A stretch of 64,000 nucleotides of DNA from Cocos nucifera (GCA_006176705.1 QRFJ01000085.1:1263523-1327522); one strand, 5' to 3'. Counted from the stretch's first letter, positions 22,346 to 38,516 are shown. Notes: a model not told the origin generated them from the letters alone. Made by a program: numbers and translations.

Positions 22346-22614
22346 ATCTCTAAAAAATAAATATAAGATCCATCAATTTTTTTATAATTTTTTTTAATTT
22401 TTTATTTTATATATTTTCTTGTACCAGATTATTCCTCATCAGATAGACGTTAGATAGGAACCCTCGACTTCTATGATTATTTACCTTATTAGTGGATGAT
22501 CGGTGGCGCATCTGATTCTGAACATTTGGTTAAAATCTAAAAGCGATCTCGGATCCGTGTTTGGGTCCTAAAAACGTGGTTCACCGAAAGCTGGCCCCTC
22601 GCATTATTTCGCGT

Positions 22615-22728
22615 TCGCGCGAGTCCACCGTCGTTGGATCACCCAATGCACAGCTCGTAAAGCGATCCATACTAGTTAGCGCAGGTCTCAGAGCGACCGG
22701 CGGATGATCCAACGGTGGATTCGCGCGA
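22615..22728. repeat. Inverted repeat in GC-rich region upstream of the F-box gene
   Basis: 22615-22640 (TCGCGCGAGTCCACCG...GGATC) is nearly the reverse complement of 22706-22728, with about 65 bases between. The surroundings (22560-22800) are CG-rich within AT-rich DNA, as in many plant promoters. 22346-22560 shows nothing I can name. Confidence 0.6.
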
Positions 22729-22859
22729 AGGAGGTGAATCCTCCGGTCCCACAAAAGATACACCCCCAAACCTTCCCGCAAATGCGCCACCGCAGGCTGG
22801 AAATCGTATTTGAGGGAAGTTACGCCAAAATTGCCGTCGGAATCCCCTCCTCAATCTTC

Positions 22860-23141
22860 CCGATCTGCTTAAAAAAACCCGGCTTGACTTGTGCCTTTCC
22901 TTGTTCTCAAGAAAAAATTGTGTCCCTCCTGTCTCTATTGATCTTCTCTCCTACTCCATCGAGTGGATCGCGAAGCTGCGCAGACCCTAAAACCCTTAAT
23001 TCTATCCATTGTTGGGGAGAATTTTATTTGATTCTTTTCTATTCTTGGATCCAGTGATCGCGTTTGTGGGGCGAGTTCCCTAGCTGCAGAGGTTCCCAGT
23101 CTCTCCAGAAGATCGCATGGGTCGTTCAAGTGAAGAATTAG
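22860..23141 (+). other. Putative 5' UTR exon of the F-box gene, with a short upstream ORF start
   Basis: Pyrimidine-rich, transcript-like sequence ends with ATGGGTCGTTCAAGTGAAG, then AATTAG and the donor-like GTGAGA at 23142. The F-box start codon at 27302 is preceded by an acceptor-like TTATTATGCAG ending near 27171. Joining these gives a 26-codon upstream ORF that ends before the F-box start. The exon, its start and the link to the F-box gene are inferred. Confidence 0.35.
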
Positions 23142-24437
23142 GTGAGATTCTCGGTTTTTTAGAGCCAGAGAATGTCTTCTTTCACGTTATTTGGTCGCGT
23201 CGCCTATTCAATTCTTTAAAGAGATTTCTTAATCCGGGTTTTTGTTTGGATCTGTGAATGGTCTGAGCGATTCTTCAGTGTCAGCGCTAAAGGAATAGAA
23301 GCTGGTATAGACCGGGATTCGAAATACTGATAGTGTGATGGGTTGTGAACTATTATTGGAGTTAAATGATGTTTTTCTTTTTCCTTTTTGGTTTTTTTGG
23401 GTCAGAAAATGAGACTTTTGTGTCTAATATTTGAGATAAATATTCTTCACTAGAATTTGTAGAACTCTGCTTTGAGTTACTTATTCTATAATTTGTGGGC
23501 TTATCTGTAACATATGATGGTCTACATGAGAACCCAAGGACTTGATGAGGAGTTAAAATCATAGGATTTTATTATTAAACTCTATTTATATCATGGTTCT
23601 CATTTTACCAAAGGGCCAAACAATTCCTGATTCATTTTTGGCATTTGTTATTGTTACTGAAAAATAGCTTTTGGATTTGTCAGCCAAACACATAGCACAT
23701 CGCTTCTGCAGTTTCAGAATTGCTTTTGCCCCTTGACAACCAAACGCATCTACAGCAAAAACTGCTTTGCCCAACATCAGATTTTAATCTTGAAACATAA
23801 TTTTGCCCAAAGAAATTTTTGGGCAAAAGTTATAGCATCCACAAAGAGAGCCCTAGAACCGTACGTTCTCCAAAGCTCTAATTCATGGTGCTCCGTTCGT
23901 CATAGACTTAAACTTATATTGGATTAAGTTCCGTAATATCCCCTTATTAGATTTCTTCTAGAGGTTTAAATCATATTGAAGTCTATTTGAAAAGATCCTA
24001 ATATTGCTGGACTTCGAGTTTGAGAAAACTCACCTGGATCTGGGATTTCTCTGATTATACATATAACAACTTAATAAGAGTTTCATGCTCTTCAAAATTC
24101 AAATTTGTCTTAGACCCAAACTCATGAATCAATGTTCGTTGCAACCTAGACTTATATACATCAAGTCGATTGCTAACAGTATGAAAAATAAAAGTATATC
24201 CATTTTGCACAACTATGGATGAGGATCTAATGGAGATTGAGATGGTTGAATGGAGTATCATATCATCAATAGTTTGAGAGTATTTGAATTGCTTGCAGTT
24301 CCAAAAGTATCCTTTATCCTTGCATTGGTGGTCAAAACTAAAAACACCCCTAAAACCTGAAAAAAGATTTTATCATATGATTAATCTACCAACCATCTAC
24401 CCATAAATCCAGCCTTTTCCTTCTAAGGCACTCCAAT

Positions 24438-24835
24438 ATAGACGGAGAGTTGGGCTTGGCTACACTCAAGTGGATCTCTACCCAAATCTTGGTAGGTCTA
24501 TATTAGAGAACGAGGGTCTTACATTGATGATATAAGCCATTGGATGTGATTTAGTACCTCTAAACTACTTACATACCAAAAATTATGTGATTTGGACATC
24601 CTTAGCCTATGCATTAGGTGATCAAAGAAACATATTTCATTTCATGTTACTTAGATTGTCCAATTTTTTGAATATTTGATATGTAGGCCAAGGATTTTTG
24701 GTGTATAAGCAATTCAAAAGTAGTAGATCATATTCAATGTCTTAGATTATTGATGTGGAACTACCATCATCCAATCCAAACCTGACTGGGTTTGAATGTA
24801 GATCCACTCGAGTGTAGCCAAGTCTAGCCGTCTAT
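24438..24835. mobile_element. Hairpin MITE
   Basis: A 398-bp near-palindrome. The ends are ATAGACGG and CCGTCTAT, followed inwards by CTTGGCTACACTCAAGTGGA on the left, paired with TCCACTCGAGTGTAGCCAAG on the right. Similarity of the arms continues for 150 bases or more. Ends are flanked by TA. No coding capacity; family not named. Confidence 0.75.
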
Positions 24836-24929
24836 TCACCCACATAGATAGGTCATGCAAGAAAGAGAATATCATAAATGAACTATGTTATTAGCATGAT
24901 TTGATATTTTGATATCCATGGATCCTTTT

Positions 24930-25120
24930 TTGCTAACAACTGTTAGCTCAATTGGTTATATAGCACCTCACTCCTAAAAGCTTGCCCTTTAGATTCAGGT
25001 CCAAGGTTCAAATCACGGTATTGCTTTAAACAAAAAGGAAAGACATTCGTGGATACTTTAATATTGTTGAACATAAAAAGGTGAAGTAGATAAAGTCTTT
25101 GAGGAAGCCATATTATTATT
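24930..25120 (+). mobile_element. tRNA-derived SINE
   Basis: An internal RNA polymerase III promoter is visible: A box TAGCTCAATTGG at 24944-24955 and B box GGTTCAAATCA at 25005-25015. The tRNA-like head is followed by about 90 bases of unrelated body and an ATT-repeat tail near 25112-25130. It cannot be a tRNA gene, as no acceptor stem or normal arm spacing is present. Ends are approximate. Confidence 0.68.
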
Positions 25121-27301
25121 ATTATTTTATTGAATCATCTCCTCTTACTACAACCTGTATTATGTCCTTATGTAGGAGCTAAGAAATCTCTACCACTACC
25201 ATGAATCCTTGTTTCCTTAATTAAGTAGAAAACCCCACAAATGCACCAGCAGAAATCTCCACTTCCAATTCCTCCTGACACCAGTGAATCAATGGAAAAT
25301 AGAATTATTAAACTTTGATGCTGTTCTGGACTCACTAACTTTGCAGGTTTAGTTTTACTAGCAAGATTCATGATTCATGACAAGATAGGTTGGACCTTGT
25401 CATATGAATTTATGGTCTGCAGTGTCCTTGTACTGTATAAGTTTTCATGACTTCCTAGTACTTGAGCATTAAATAGCTGGTGAATATATACAGAATCACC
25501 ATACTACATAAATATTTTTTTCAGGTGCAATGCAGATCATGTTTCACATAAAACAATATTATTATTTTTGCTCTTTTCATCATATTTTTTATTTGATTAA
25601 TTTCTCAGTTAATTACTTGGGCTTGTTTTAAACCATGAATGGATCTAATGTTACCCATGGAGGTTTGTTATCATCAGAGTATGTTCTAAGCCTCTATGGA
25701 GGTTTAAATGTTTTCAGTCATTCTAATTTTCTTCCTTCCAATTCTTTTTTTGATGTATTCTTTATCTTTGTTATGAAGATTAAGTAAAAGATAGAAGTCT
25801 TTCGTCATTCTCCTAAAATTAATGTTATATGTCATCTACATAGAGAATATGGCTGATCTATTGACTGATGTTTCAGTTTCTCGATAAACAAAACTGGTTT
25901 TGCTGATTATTGTTTTCATAATGTCCATTGTTTGAAAACGTTATTGCTGTATGGTTTGCCATACTGAAACCCGCTTAGTATTTCTATCTTCTAGCTTTTT
26001 CAAATCTTTGATCGTATTCTCAATAATGATGAGCACCAGTCTCAAATATGCACAGGAAGAGAGCCATTAGGATTCTATCTTGTGCTGTTTGGTTTAATCA
26101 GGATGGTCCACTTAGGTTTAATGCTTTCTTCTTCCTTTTCTTTTTTTTTTTTGAATGAAACATTTAATGCTCTTGTTACATCCATTTTCTTCACCTGTTA
26201 ATGTAAGTTCTATACTGTAATCTTCAATGAAAATTCTCTTCTCTATTTTCTTAGAAAATCTTATAATTTTCTTGCCATGAATACCATATGTAGTCTTTGA
26301 CCGCTAGTCCGAACAGAGTAGTTTTGCAATCTTTGCTAATTTTTTTCATTAATGAAATCATTTGTTGTTTCTATGATTTTTTTTTTTTGGAATGCATATG
26401 ACCTGCATTTGGGTTAACTTAAGCTATCATTCAAACTTAAAACAATAAGGAATAGTCATGAGCCCTGTGATTACAATAACTTATCTATATTGCCATCCGT
26501 GAGCAACAAGTTTATTTTTGGACTTTGTTCCATGGGCAAAGAAAGCATTCCATATCTCAGTTTGACTTCCATGTTGATTTCAAGTTCATCAATTCTTCTC
26601 CAAATTCTCTCAAGTGCCATGCCTTTTTTGTTCTCATGTTCTCATCTATCACAAGATTATGAGAAGATTAGTCATCACAACAGATGAAGCTCTAAACCAT
26701 CATACACTCGCCTTACTGCTAGTTGCAAGCTGTATGCTCTACAATGATTTCATTTATTTTCTCAAAAATAATAAAATGATCTCATTGCTAGAGTCAAAGG
26801 GATTTATTATTAACTTCACCGTGTATTTATCTGTCGGACGTGCGAAGTTTTTATTGCTAAGCTAATATCTTAAATTGTTTTAACCTAACCTTTCTCAAGG
26901 TACTCAAAGGTGAAGTTTAATGTCATAACTGTAGTTTCTTAAATTTTCTTAATTTCTGTGTGATTTAACCATGCTGTGGTCAGATGATATGCAGTGAAAA
27001 TAGCACCCATAGAAGTAGTTCTTTTCTTCTTCTTCTCCTCTTTCTCTTTCTCCTCCTTCGTCTTATTCTTCCCTCTCTTCCTTTTTAGTGCATCATGCTC
27101 CTAGGAAATAGATGCAGATGGAAGGTTTATATCCTATGGGTCACTAATTGGATGGCTTGTTATTATGCAGGTATTGCTCTATCAACTTTTTGTTCTTCGA
27201 GGAATAGTCTCTTCAAAATTCAGTAAGAGTTCAGAGCTCGCTAGAGCTTTACACTTTCAACTCACCTTTGAAATCTCAAAAGTAAGAGAACTAATCTAAG
27301 C

Positions 27302-28594
27302 ATGGCTAGAGAGAATAGCAGAATTAAAATGAGGGTTCAAATGGAGAATGCCCCTCGTGACATCCTGTTCAGCATCCTTAAAAGACTGCCCCTAAAATCT
27401 GTGCTTCGGTTTTGCTGTGTATCGAAGTATTGGTTCAATGTGATAATGGATCCAGATTTCAGGAACCTCCACTTCTTCCAATCACCAACTGAGCCCACGG
27501 TGCTAATCCTATCACAGCATAAGTTCTTGAGGGAGAATGTAGTCAGCATGAGTCCCCTCAACCGAAAGGATCATAAAGTCCATGTAAGTGATAATGCCAT
27601 TAGTCATATGGTTGGATCCCATCCATTCAACCTAGTAGGGACATGCAATGGTTTGCTGTGTTTCACTTCCTTCAATCAAGGGGAGTCTATATATGTTGGC
27701 AATCCTATCACCAGGGAACTTGTCACTCTACCAAAACTATCTCAAATTGCATCTCCTGAACCATGCACGTTGGTATATGGGTTTGGGTTTGATTGTTTGA
27801 CAAAAAAATATAAGGTTGTTCGCATATTCTATCCGACACCTGTTCAACAAAGTTTCATATTCGAGAATTTGGACACTCACATGACAGCCGAGGTGTGCAC
27901 CTTGGGTGCAACTGGTTCTTGGAAAGCAGTGCAAGGCTTTGATCGTCATCCGTTTGGCCAGCCAATATTTGCTAATGGAGCTATACATTGGGTGGCTCAT
28001 CCTCGTTTTTTGGTTGGACACAGGAATCACAGAATCATATCTCTTGATGCCAGCAAAGATGAGTTTATGGCCACACCACACCCCATATTTGCATCTACAT
28101 TCAGCATTGCTGAGCTGAGAGGATGTTTATCTGTGGCAGATATCACGTCTAGTCTTATGAAGGTATGGGTGCTAAAGGACCATATGACAAATCATTGGGA
28201 ACAGGAGTACATTGTCCCTATAAATCAACCCCTTTCTCTTGATAGAAGATTTCCTAGGCTGATATCCATCTATGAACAAAATGAGGTGCTGCTGATTTGG
28301 CTTCAGGATGGCCTTTACTCGTATGAGCCTAGGACTTTTCGTCGGAAGATGTTGAAGATATCAGGGTTCCCTACATGGTTGGATTGGGAGGTTTGCAGTG
28401 GTTTTAGAGGAAGCTTGGTGCCTCTTGGGGCTTATTGTGATAATGGATGTGGCGAGAAGGATGCAGCTTATTTTGTCAGTGACATGGAACTTTACTCAAG
28501 GCCTGTTAGTGCTCTAGTTTGTGAGCAGGAGAATGCCGGTAGGTCTCAAGCTCTTATTACATGTTTTAGCAAGAATCGCATGTTGGTGGATTAA
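27302..28594 (+). CDS. F-box protein with F-box-associated domain
   Basis: An intact single-exon reading frame of 430 residues. Residues about 15-55 form the F-box (APRDILFSILKRLPLKSVLR, CVSKYW, MDPDF), which binds SKP1 in SCF ubiquitin ligases. Residues about 105-340 fit the plant F-box-associated type 3 domain, with GTCNGLLCF, GNPITRELVTLP and YGFGFDCLTKKYKVVRIFY, normally the substrate-binding part. Length is typical of the family. The start chosen is the ATG at 27302; a second Met at residue 11 or 14 would keep the F-box whole. The substrate is unknown. The frame has no stops or shifts, in sharp contrast to the transposons around it, so it is probably functional in nucleus or cytosol. A long 5' UTR intron is likely. 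Confidence 0.9.
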   Translation: MARENSRIKMRVQMENAPRDILFSILKRLPLKSVLRFCCVSKYWFNVIMDPDFRNLHFFQSPTEPTVLILSQHKFLRENVVSMSPLNRKDHKVHVSDNAISHMVGSHPFNLVGTCNGLLCFTSFNQGESIYVGNPITRELVTLPKLSQIASPEPCTLVYGFGFDCLTKKYKVVRIFYPTPVQQSFIFENLDTHMTAEVCTLGATGSWKAVQGFDRHPFGQPIFANGAIHWVAHPRFLVGHRNHRIISLDASKDEFMATPHPIFASTFSIAELRGCLSVADITSSLMKVWVLKDHMTNHWEQEYIVPINQPLSLDRRFPRLISIYEQNEVLLIWLQDGLYSYEPRTFRRKMLKISGFPTWLDWEVCSGFRGSLVPLGAYCDNGCGEKDAAYFVSDMELYSRPVSALVCEQENAGRSQALITCFSKNRMLVD

Positions 28595-30758
28595 GTTTGC
28601 TCTACTTCATCATAATGTATGACCGCAAAACCTTGCAGAGGTGCTGGACCCCATGGGCTTCCTTTTTCGGTGATAATATTCTCTATATGTTTGAAATAGC
28701 TCCTCTGAGGATATACATGTTCAAAATACTAAATCATGCATATATATTTCCCATCGTTCTGCTAAAAGAAAAGAAGTATTAAATCTTGCAGTTTACCATA
28801 CATCGATATATTACTTTGAAGTCAGTTTTACACATCATTTTTTCTGGCAAACTTTTTCATCGTATGGTGTTCACTTGCAACAATGGGTTTATGATTGATG
28901 CTGGTCGGTCTTAGATTGCATATATGCATGTATATTTCTAGCTAATGACTGAACTTCAGAAGTTGGGCAGTTGAAATGGTACTACAGATGTCCACGAGTT
29001 CGAGCTATAATTTTCTAACAGAGTGCAACTTTGATATTAGTAACAATGCTTTTGTAATTGAATCATCTTGTGGATTCCATTTCTTATGGAGGGCAGTGGG
29101 TAAAGGCATGTACATGCGAGTACCGAATGGCGAGTTACCACTGGAGATCGTGTAATTGATTTTAATCTATTTGAAAATTTACTGATAAAATTGCAATTGC
29201 GAAAATGCATAGAGTCTAAATATTGACTATTGAATAGTTTAATTTTATAAAACAGATTTATGATAAAATAGTTTTTCTATTTTTCAGTAGTCTGTGAGTT
29301 CGTTTCGAGCAGTTAATTTAATCGAGATCAAACCATTTTACTTTACCATATATTACTTGTCAGCACATCAGTGCAAAAGTTGCTTCTCGTATGGCAGCCG
29401 TTTTGTCTTTTGAGAGAGGGAGGGAGATCCACCCATACGATAATTATGCAAGTATCAATATCCTCATCATATAGCTTCGCATGAGAGCTTCACGGTATAT
29501 GATTTTCTAGTTATAAGTACTTTAATTTTTTGTATACCCGATTAGCCATTTCGGTATATTGGGTGTCTAGCAAGAATTATATTTGCTTATGCGCCTACTG
29601 GCTGCACCCTCCTCGTGTGGGAAGATATCTTGGATTCCATCCAAAGAAATGATTGCATTTGCTTATTACAAGGAAACTTACATAACAGTTTCCGGTGCGA
29701 ATGGAACGGTTACCATGGAAGAAGCTAATCTTATAGAATTACATGGAACTTGTTATCAAAAATTGCTTTCCCAAGGTTTACATCAAGAATTCCAAAATTA
29801 GGACTTTAAACCTAATTGTCATTTCAAAAAGAACACAAATACAAAAAATATAACATTCAAGTGGCAAAATATGGATAATGTAATCCAAGTAGCAATAGTT
29901 CTAAGTGGGTGATAACTCTAAAGCAATTACAGTTTCTTTGGACTTCTGACATGGATATCTCATATAAGGATTCAGAGCAATCCAAAGCTACTGAAAACCA
30001 TCTATCCCTTCTTATCTTTTGCATTTTTATCTCTGCAGACTTTAAACTTAAACTTCCTGAACTCTCTTATAGCTGAAAGGTAAAGATAACCATTCAATAC
30101 TTTACATGGTTGTCCCTCTTGATCAGAGATATTCATCTTCTCATGCATGTTTAACAAGTCACTAATCAAAAATGATATATTCTGTCATGTGCATGTTGGG
30201 TTTGTGTTTGACGTTTTTTTGCCCTATGAACCTGCATAAATAACTTGATCCATTACAAACATAAATATACCCAAATATACATCCATACATATTTATACAT
30301 ACATATATATCTAAACACACGCACATGTGCACACTCGCATATTTACATATGTACATATTATAATATTAGTTTCATTTATATATTCTTTAACTAAAAAATA
30401 TAAGATAATTATAAGGGTATTTATACTTATCTTTGTGCCATCTTTTTAATTCTTAGTCCATTGTTATTTTATATAATTAACCAGCTTGTTTGTTTGTGAT
30501 TTATTTATTTTTAGGATATATTGATTTTTTTTATAAACTTGGAGATTTTATTGGGATATAATATTCAGAAATTTAATTCTCGGTCCCCCTTTTGATGCTG
30601 CTCTAAAAAAAAATTCTTATTAACTAAAACTCTAACTCCTAGTCCTCCTTTTAAATATACTATAATAGGATATCCTTTCCACACTATTTTACTTTAGAAA
30701 ATATCCAACTTACCCTTTAACTGGGACTCCTCTTTTGGAAACGTTTCCTATTCCGTGG
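28595..30758. other. 3' flank of the F-box gene and intergenic DNA
   Basis: 28595-29000 probably holds the 3' UTR. 30250-30330 is rich in ATACAT and ACACGCAC dinucleotide-like runs. No protein domain, RNA gene or transposon ends could be recognised. Confidence 0.5.
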
Positions 30759-31160
30759 TTTCTAGATTTTTTGGATGTCTTATTTCGTGGTTTTCTAATT
30801 TGTTGGATGTCATATTGCATCGTAGAATCCCGTTAGTTAAGATTGGAAATAATAGTTGTTGAAGTTGCTCCATTTAGATGTTCTTCTTGGCCTTCTCAAA
30901 TAGCTGAAGTTACCCCATTTAGATATTGTTCTTACCCTTACCAAATCTCATTTGATTTCTAGATTTTCTAGACATCTTATTCCATGATTCCTGATTTGCT
31001 TTATGTCATATTGCACCGTAGAATCTTGTTGGTTAAAATTGAATATAATAGTTGTCGAAGTTGTCTCATTTATATGTTTTTTTTTTGGCTTTCCCAAATA
31101 GCCAAAGTTACCCCATTTAGGTGTTGTCTTTAGCCTTGTCGAATCCTATTTGATTCAATT
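30759..31160. repeat. Direct duplication of about 198 bp
   Basis: 30759-30955 and 30956-31160 are diverged tandem copies. Each starts TTTCTAGATTTT and carries GTCATATTGCA, GTAGAATC and AGTTACCCCATTTAG in the same order. It lies just before the Mutator-like transposase relic and may belong to that element. Confidence 0.75.
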
Positions 31161-31413
31161 GATATTATTGTGATACTAAGATTCAGGTATGGATCAATTT
31201 CTTCATAAATCATCCTAAGTGTCTCCTTCATGATAAAAATCTTTCTTCCCGTTTCGTTGACTTGTTCAAGTCCTAAACATCTTTCCTATTTGTGGACAAG
31301 TTTCTTGCAACAAACTTCTATTGATGATTTTAAGAAAGAAATCTATCTTTCTAAAAGATCTCATCTAGATTTCTAATGGTCATGGATTGTAAAGCCATGG
31401 AAAACCTATTTTT

Positions 31414-32439
31414 ATGGCTGTGTGCTCTTATGGTAGCGAAGCACATGTTTTTTCAATTTTATAAGATACAACTCTCAATTATATTTTTAATAAAATAGCA
31501 AAGAGATGGAAGCATTTATCTCCTATAATGATTGATATAAAATTCTATATTCCTAACAATTCGAGAATGCTCGTTACGCTCACAGGGAATAAGAATATTA
31601 AGAATATGTATGAAATATATCTAAAGTTAAAAGCTGTAATAATTGATATAGTTGTATATCATTTTGCATCGATGACTACATCATCACCTAATATGATAAT
31701 CAACATTAGATAATACAAAATCTATTTGCAGTTTATTTTAGTTTTTTTTTATAATTAGACTAAACCACCTAATGTGATAATCAATATAAGGTAATATATT
31801 GAAAAAAATAATCTTTTTACATTACAAGGATGGCGGCCCATCCCAAAAAGCTCAACATATATAGTTTTAAAAATTATAAGAAAAGCAATTCATCTCATTT
31901 TTTCTCACTTGGTAGCTTAAATAATTTTATTTGAGTAGTCGAAAAAATAAGAACTATCATTGAAGATTAATCAAATCCAAAGAATACATTGGATACTTGG
32001 AAGAACTCTATAGAAAGTGTAGGTCAAGAATTCAAGGATGTTGAAACTCTTTGTGATACAATTCATAATTTCTGTATTATAAATTATAGAAATTTTATAT
32101 TTATAAAAAATGATCATCAACATGAGTGTGCATATCAAGGATGTGGATGGCATATTCATGCTTCTTGCCTTAGGAATCAAGATAGATTTATAATTAAAAC
32201 AATGAATAATAAACATATGTGCAAAGTAGGGTTGCAAATTTGATCTTATACTAAGGCTTCGAAGTATTAGCTTTTAAATATTGTGAAGGAGAAAATTCAA
32301 GACATGCCTTTGTATGGGCCCAATGATATTATAAAAGATAATCATCGTGAATTTAGTGTAGAATTGGCATGAAAAAAAAGTTGATATCAAGGAGCACTAT
32401 GGTCAAAGATCAGTATCTTATGATCAAATACGATGGTAT

Positions 32440-32440
<1 letters not shown>
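31414..32440 (+). pseudogene. Mutator-like (MULE) transposase relic
   Basis: 31414-31710 has the amino-terminal PB1-like part of plant MULE transposases: VCSYGSEAHVFSIL, then a stop, then KRWKHLSPIMIDIKFYIPNN and RMLVTLTGNK. 31989-32243 has the MuDR-type DNA-binding part (VGQEFKDVETLCDTIHNFC, CAYQGCGWHIHAS, FIIKTMNNKH). 32250-32440 continues with YWLLNIVKEKIQDMPLYGPN and more stops. The catalytic DDE domain is not seen; the reading runs into the AT-rich minisatellite. Terminal inverted repeats were not found. MULE transposases move DNA by cut and paste; this one is dead. Confidence 0.8.
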
Positions 32441-33880
<1,440 letters not shown>

Positions 33881-33884
33881 CATC

Positions 33885-35233
33885 CTTGAGCAGCTCTTGG
33901 CCTTCTTCTCCAACTCTTTCGATGATTGGGTTACATCGAGGATATCATCCATCACTTGAAATAGTAATCTAATATGCTTAGCATATCACTGTAGCAACTC
34001 GATCGGATCATTTGAGCCCCTATCGATAATTGCTTTTATGACTAGGACTGCAAACGAGTCGAATTGCTCATGAGCTATTTGAGCTCAACTTGAACTTGAT
34101 AATAATCGAGTTCAAGTCGAGCTCGAGTAGTAGAATACTCGATTTAAAAGCTCGCAAGCCTACTCAAATATATATATTTAATAATATTAATTTTATTTAT
34201 AATATATATATTAATATATATTATTAGTAAAATAAGATTCGAATTTGAGCTCAAGTATGGCTCGGTTCATATTCGACTCGAATCGAGTCGATCTCGAGCT
34301 CTGTCTATTTTTCATCGAGTTAAGTTTGATCTTGAAATAACTTGATTGAGCTCGAGCCAAATTTTAAATTTGAATATTTTAAGTTGAGTTGAACTCGAGC
34401 TTTTGATTACTTGACTCCAACGCAACTTGGTTCGATTGCATTCCTATGACCACTGAGGCCTCCAGCAGAAAGGCAGCCTCTGGAGTTAGATAAATTCAAG
34501 CCGATCGAAGCCAAAGGAGACTGCCAGCCCCATGGACTTGATGTCCACCATATGGCCAGCGACCAATCCCTTGGGCCCGATGAAGTGGGAGAGCTCGGTG
34601 ACCGTGCAAACGATGCAGGTAGGTGGGATGGGGTTGTCGGCTGGGTAGAAGGCAGGGTCGGTGAGGTGGTTGAAGGTGAGGGTGAGGAGAGCATTGCCGG
34701 TGAGGATAGTGATGGGCTCGCCAAAGATGCGGTGGTTGGAGGGCTTGCCATGGTAGAGGTCGTCATCGTCCATGCTGGGAATGTTGTTGTGAGGGACATA
34801 GTTTGGACCATCTCGACAGCGACGATAGGGGGCATGGCCTGGCGCTCACGGTCGCCAACGAGCTTGCAAGCAGTGAGGGAGAGGATGGGATAAATGCACT
34901 TGCCGCCGACGAGGAGGGAGCAACGCATGGCCACATGGATGCTCTCAGGGTGGTCGAGGGGGACGGCGGCGTCCAGGGCCCGATGCATGGCATTGGTCTT
35001 CTGGAGCATGTACTCCTTGAAGTCAAACTCCACTGGCCTGACGACAGTGGTGGAGGCAACAGAGGCATGGACCTTCATGGCTGCCCGAGGGGAGTGGCGA
35101 GGTGGCCACTGGTGGCGGTGGAGGTGGAGGAGGGTGGGGGTTGGAAGAAAGGACAGAGGGAGTTGGAGCGGTTAGGGAGATGGGTCAAAGAGCCCATCAC
35201 TAGGTTGCAAAGGAGACGAGATACGGAAGCCAT
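33885..35233 (-). pseudogene. Geranylgeranyl diphosphate synthase pseudogene (plastid type)
   Basis: From the ATG at 35233 the minus strand gives a Ser/Thr/Pro-rich, transit-peptide-like start (MASVSRLLCNLVMGS). After a shift near 35085 it reads VEFDFKEYMLQKTNAMHRAL and LLVGGKCIYPILSL (family GGKRVRP). The first Asp-rich motif is ruined: the family DDLPxMDDDD appears as NNIPSMDDDD with a frameshift before it. 34486-34773 resumes with the domain around GLVAGHMVDI and DRLEFI, then a stop where HxHKT is expected. After a hAT MITE the C-terminal part follows (LLEASVVIKAIIDRG, a TGA, LLFQVMDDILDVTQSSKELE, the second Asp-rich region). The active enzyme makes C20 diphosphate for carotenoids, chlorophyll and gibberellins. 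This copy is inactive and cut at its 3' end by the minisatellite. Introns are not evident, as usual in this family. Confidence 0.88.
34043..34446. mobile_element. hAT-type MITE in the GGPP synthase pseudogene
   Basis: About 404 bp with terminal inverted repeats TAGGACTGCAAACGAGTCGA and (reverse complement of the right end) TAGGAATGCAATCGAACCAA, the known GTGCAAACGAGC-type hAT ends. Inside are many GAGCTCGAG phrases in both orientations around an AT-rich centre. The flanks TTATGACT and CTATGACC look like a decayed 8-bp target duplication. Taking the element and one copy out leaves the GGPP synthase frame continuous. Confidence 0.8.
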
Positions 35234-35239
35234 TTTCTT

Positions 35240-38516
<3,277 letters not shown>

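Larger units (their letters stand above)
23142..27171 (+). other. Probable long 5' UTR intron, AT/T-rich
   Basis: About 4 kb of T-rich sequence without coding potential. It contains a hairpin MITE (24438-24835) and a tRNA-derived SINE (from about 24930). 23600-23880 has a low-complexity, MITE-like look, but I could not find paired ends. 25130-27170 shows nothing definite. Confidence 0.35.

Noticed and set aside
23586..23930. A MITE or gene fragment in the F-box intron
   Set aside because: Sequence style resembles a MITE, but I could not find paired ends or a target duplication.
24944..25015. tRNA gene
   Set aside because: A and B boxes are present, but there is no acceptor stem pairing or normal arm spacing, and a SINE-like body and tail follow.
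29583..29801. 72-residue ORF downstream of the F-box gene
   Set aside because: No recognisable domain, no promoter or splice context, and AT-rich surroundings.
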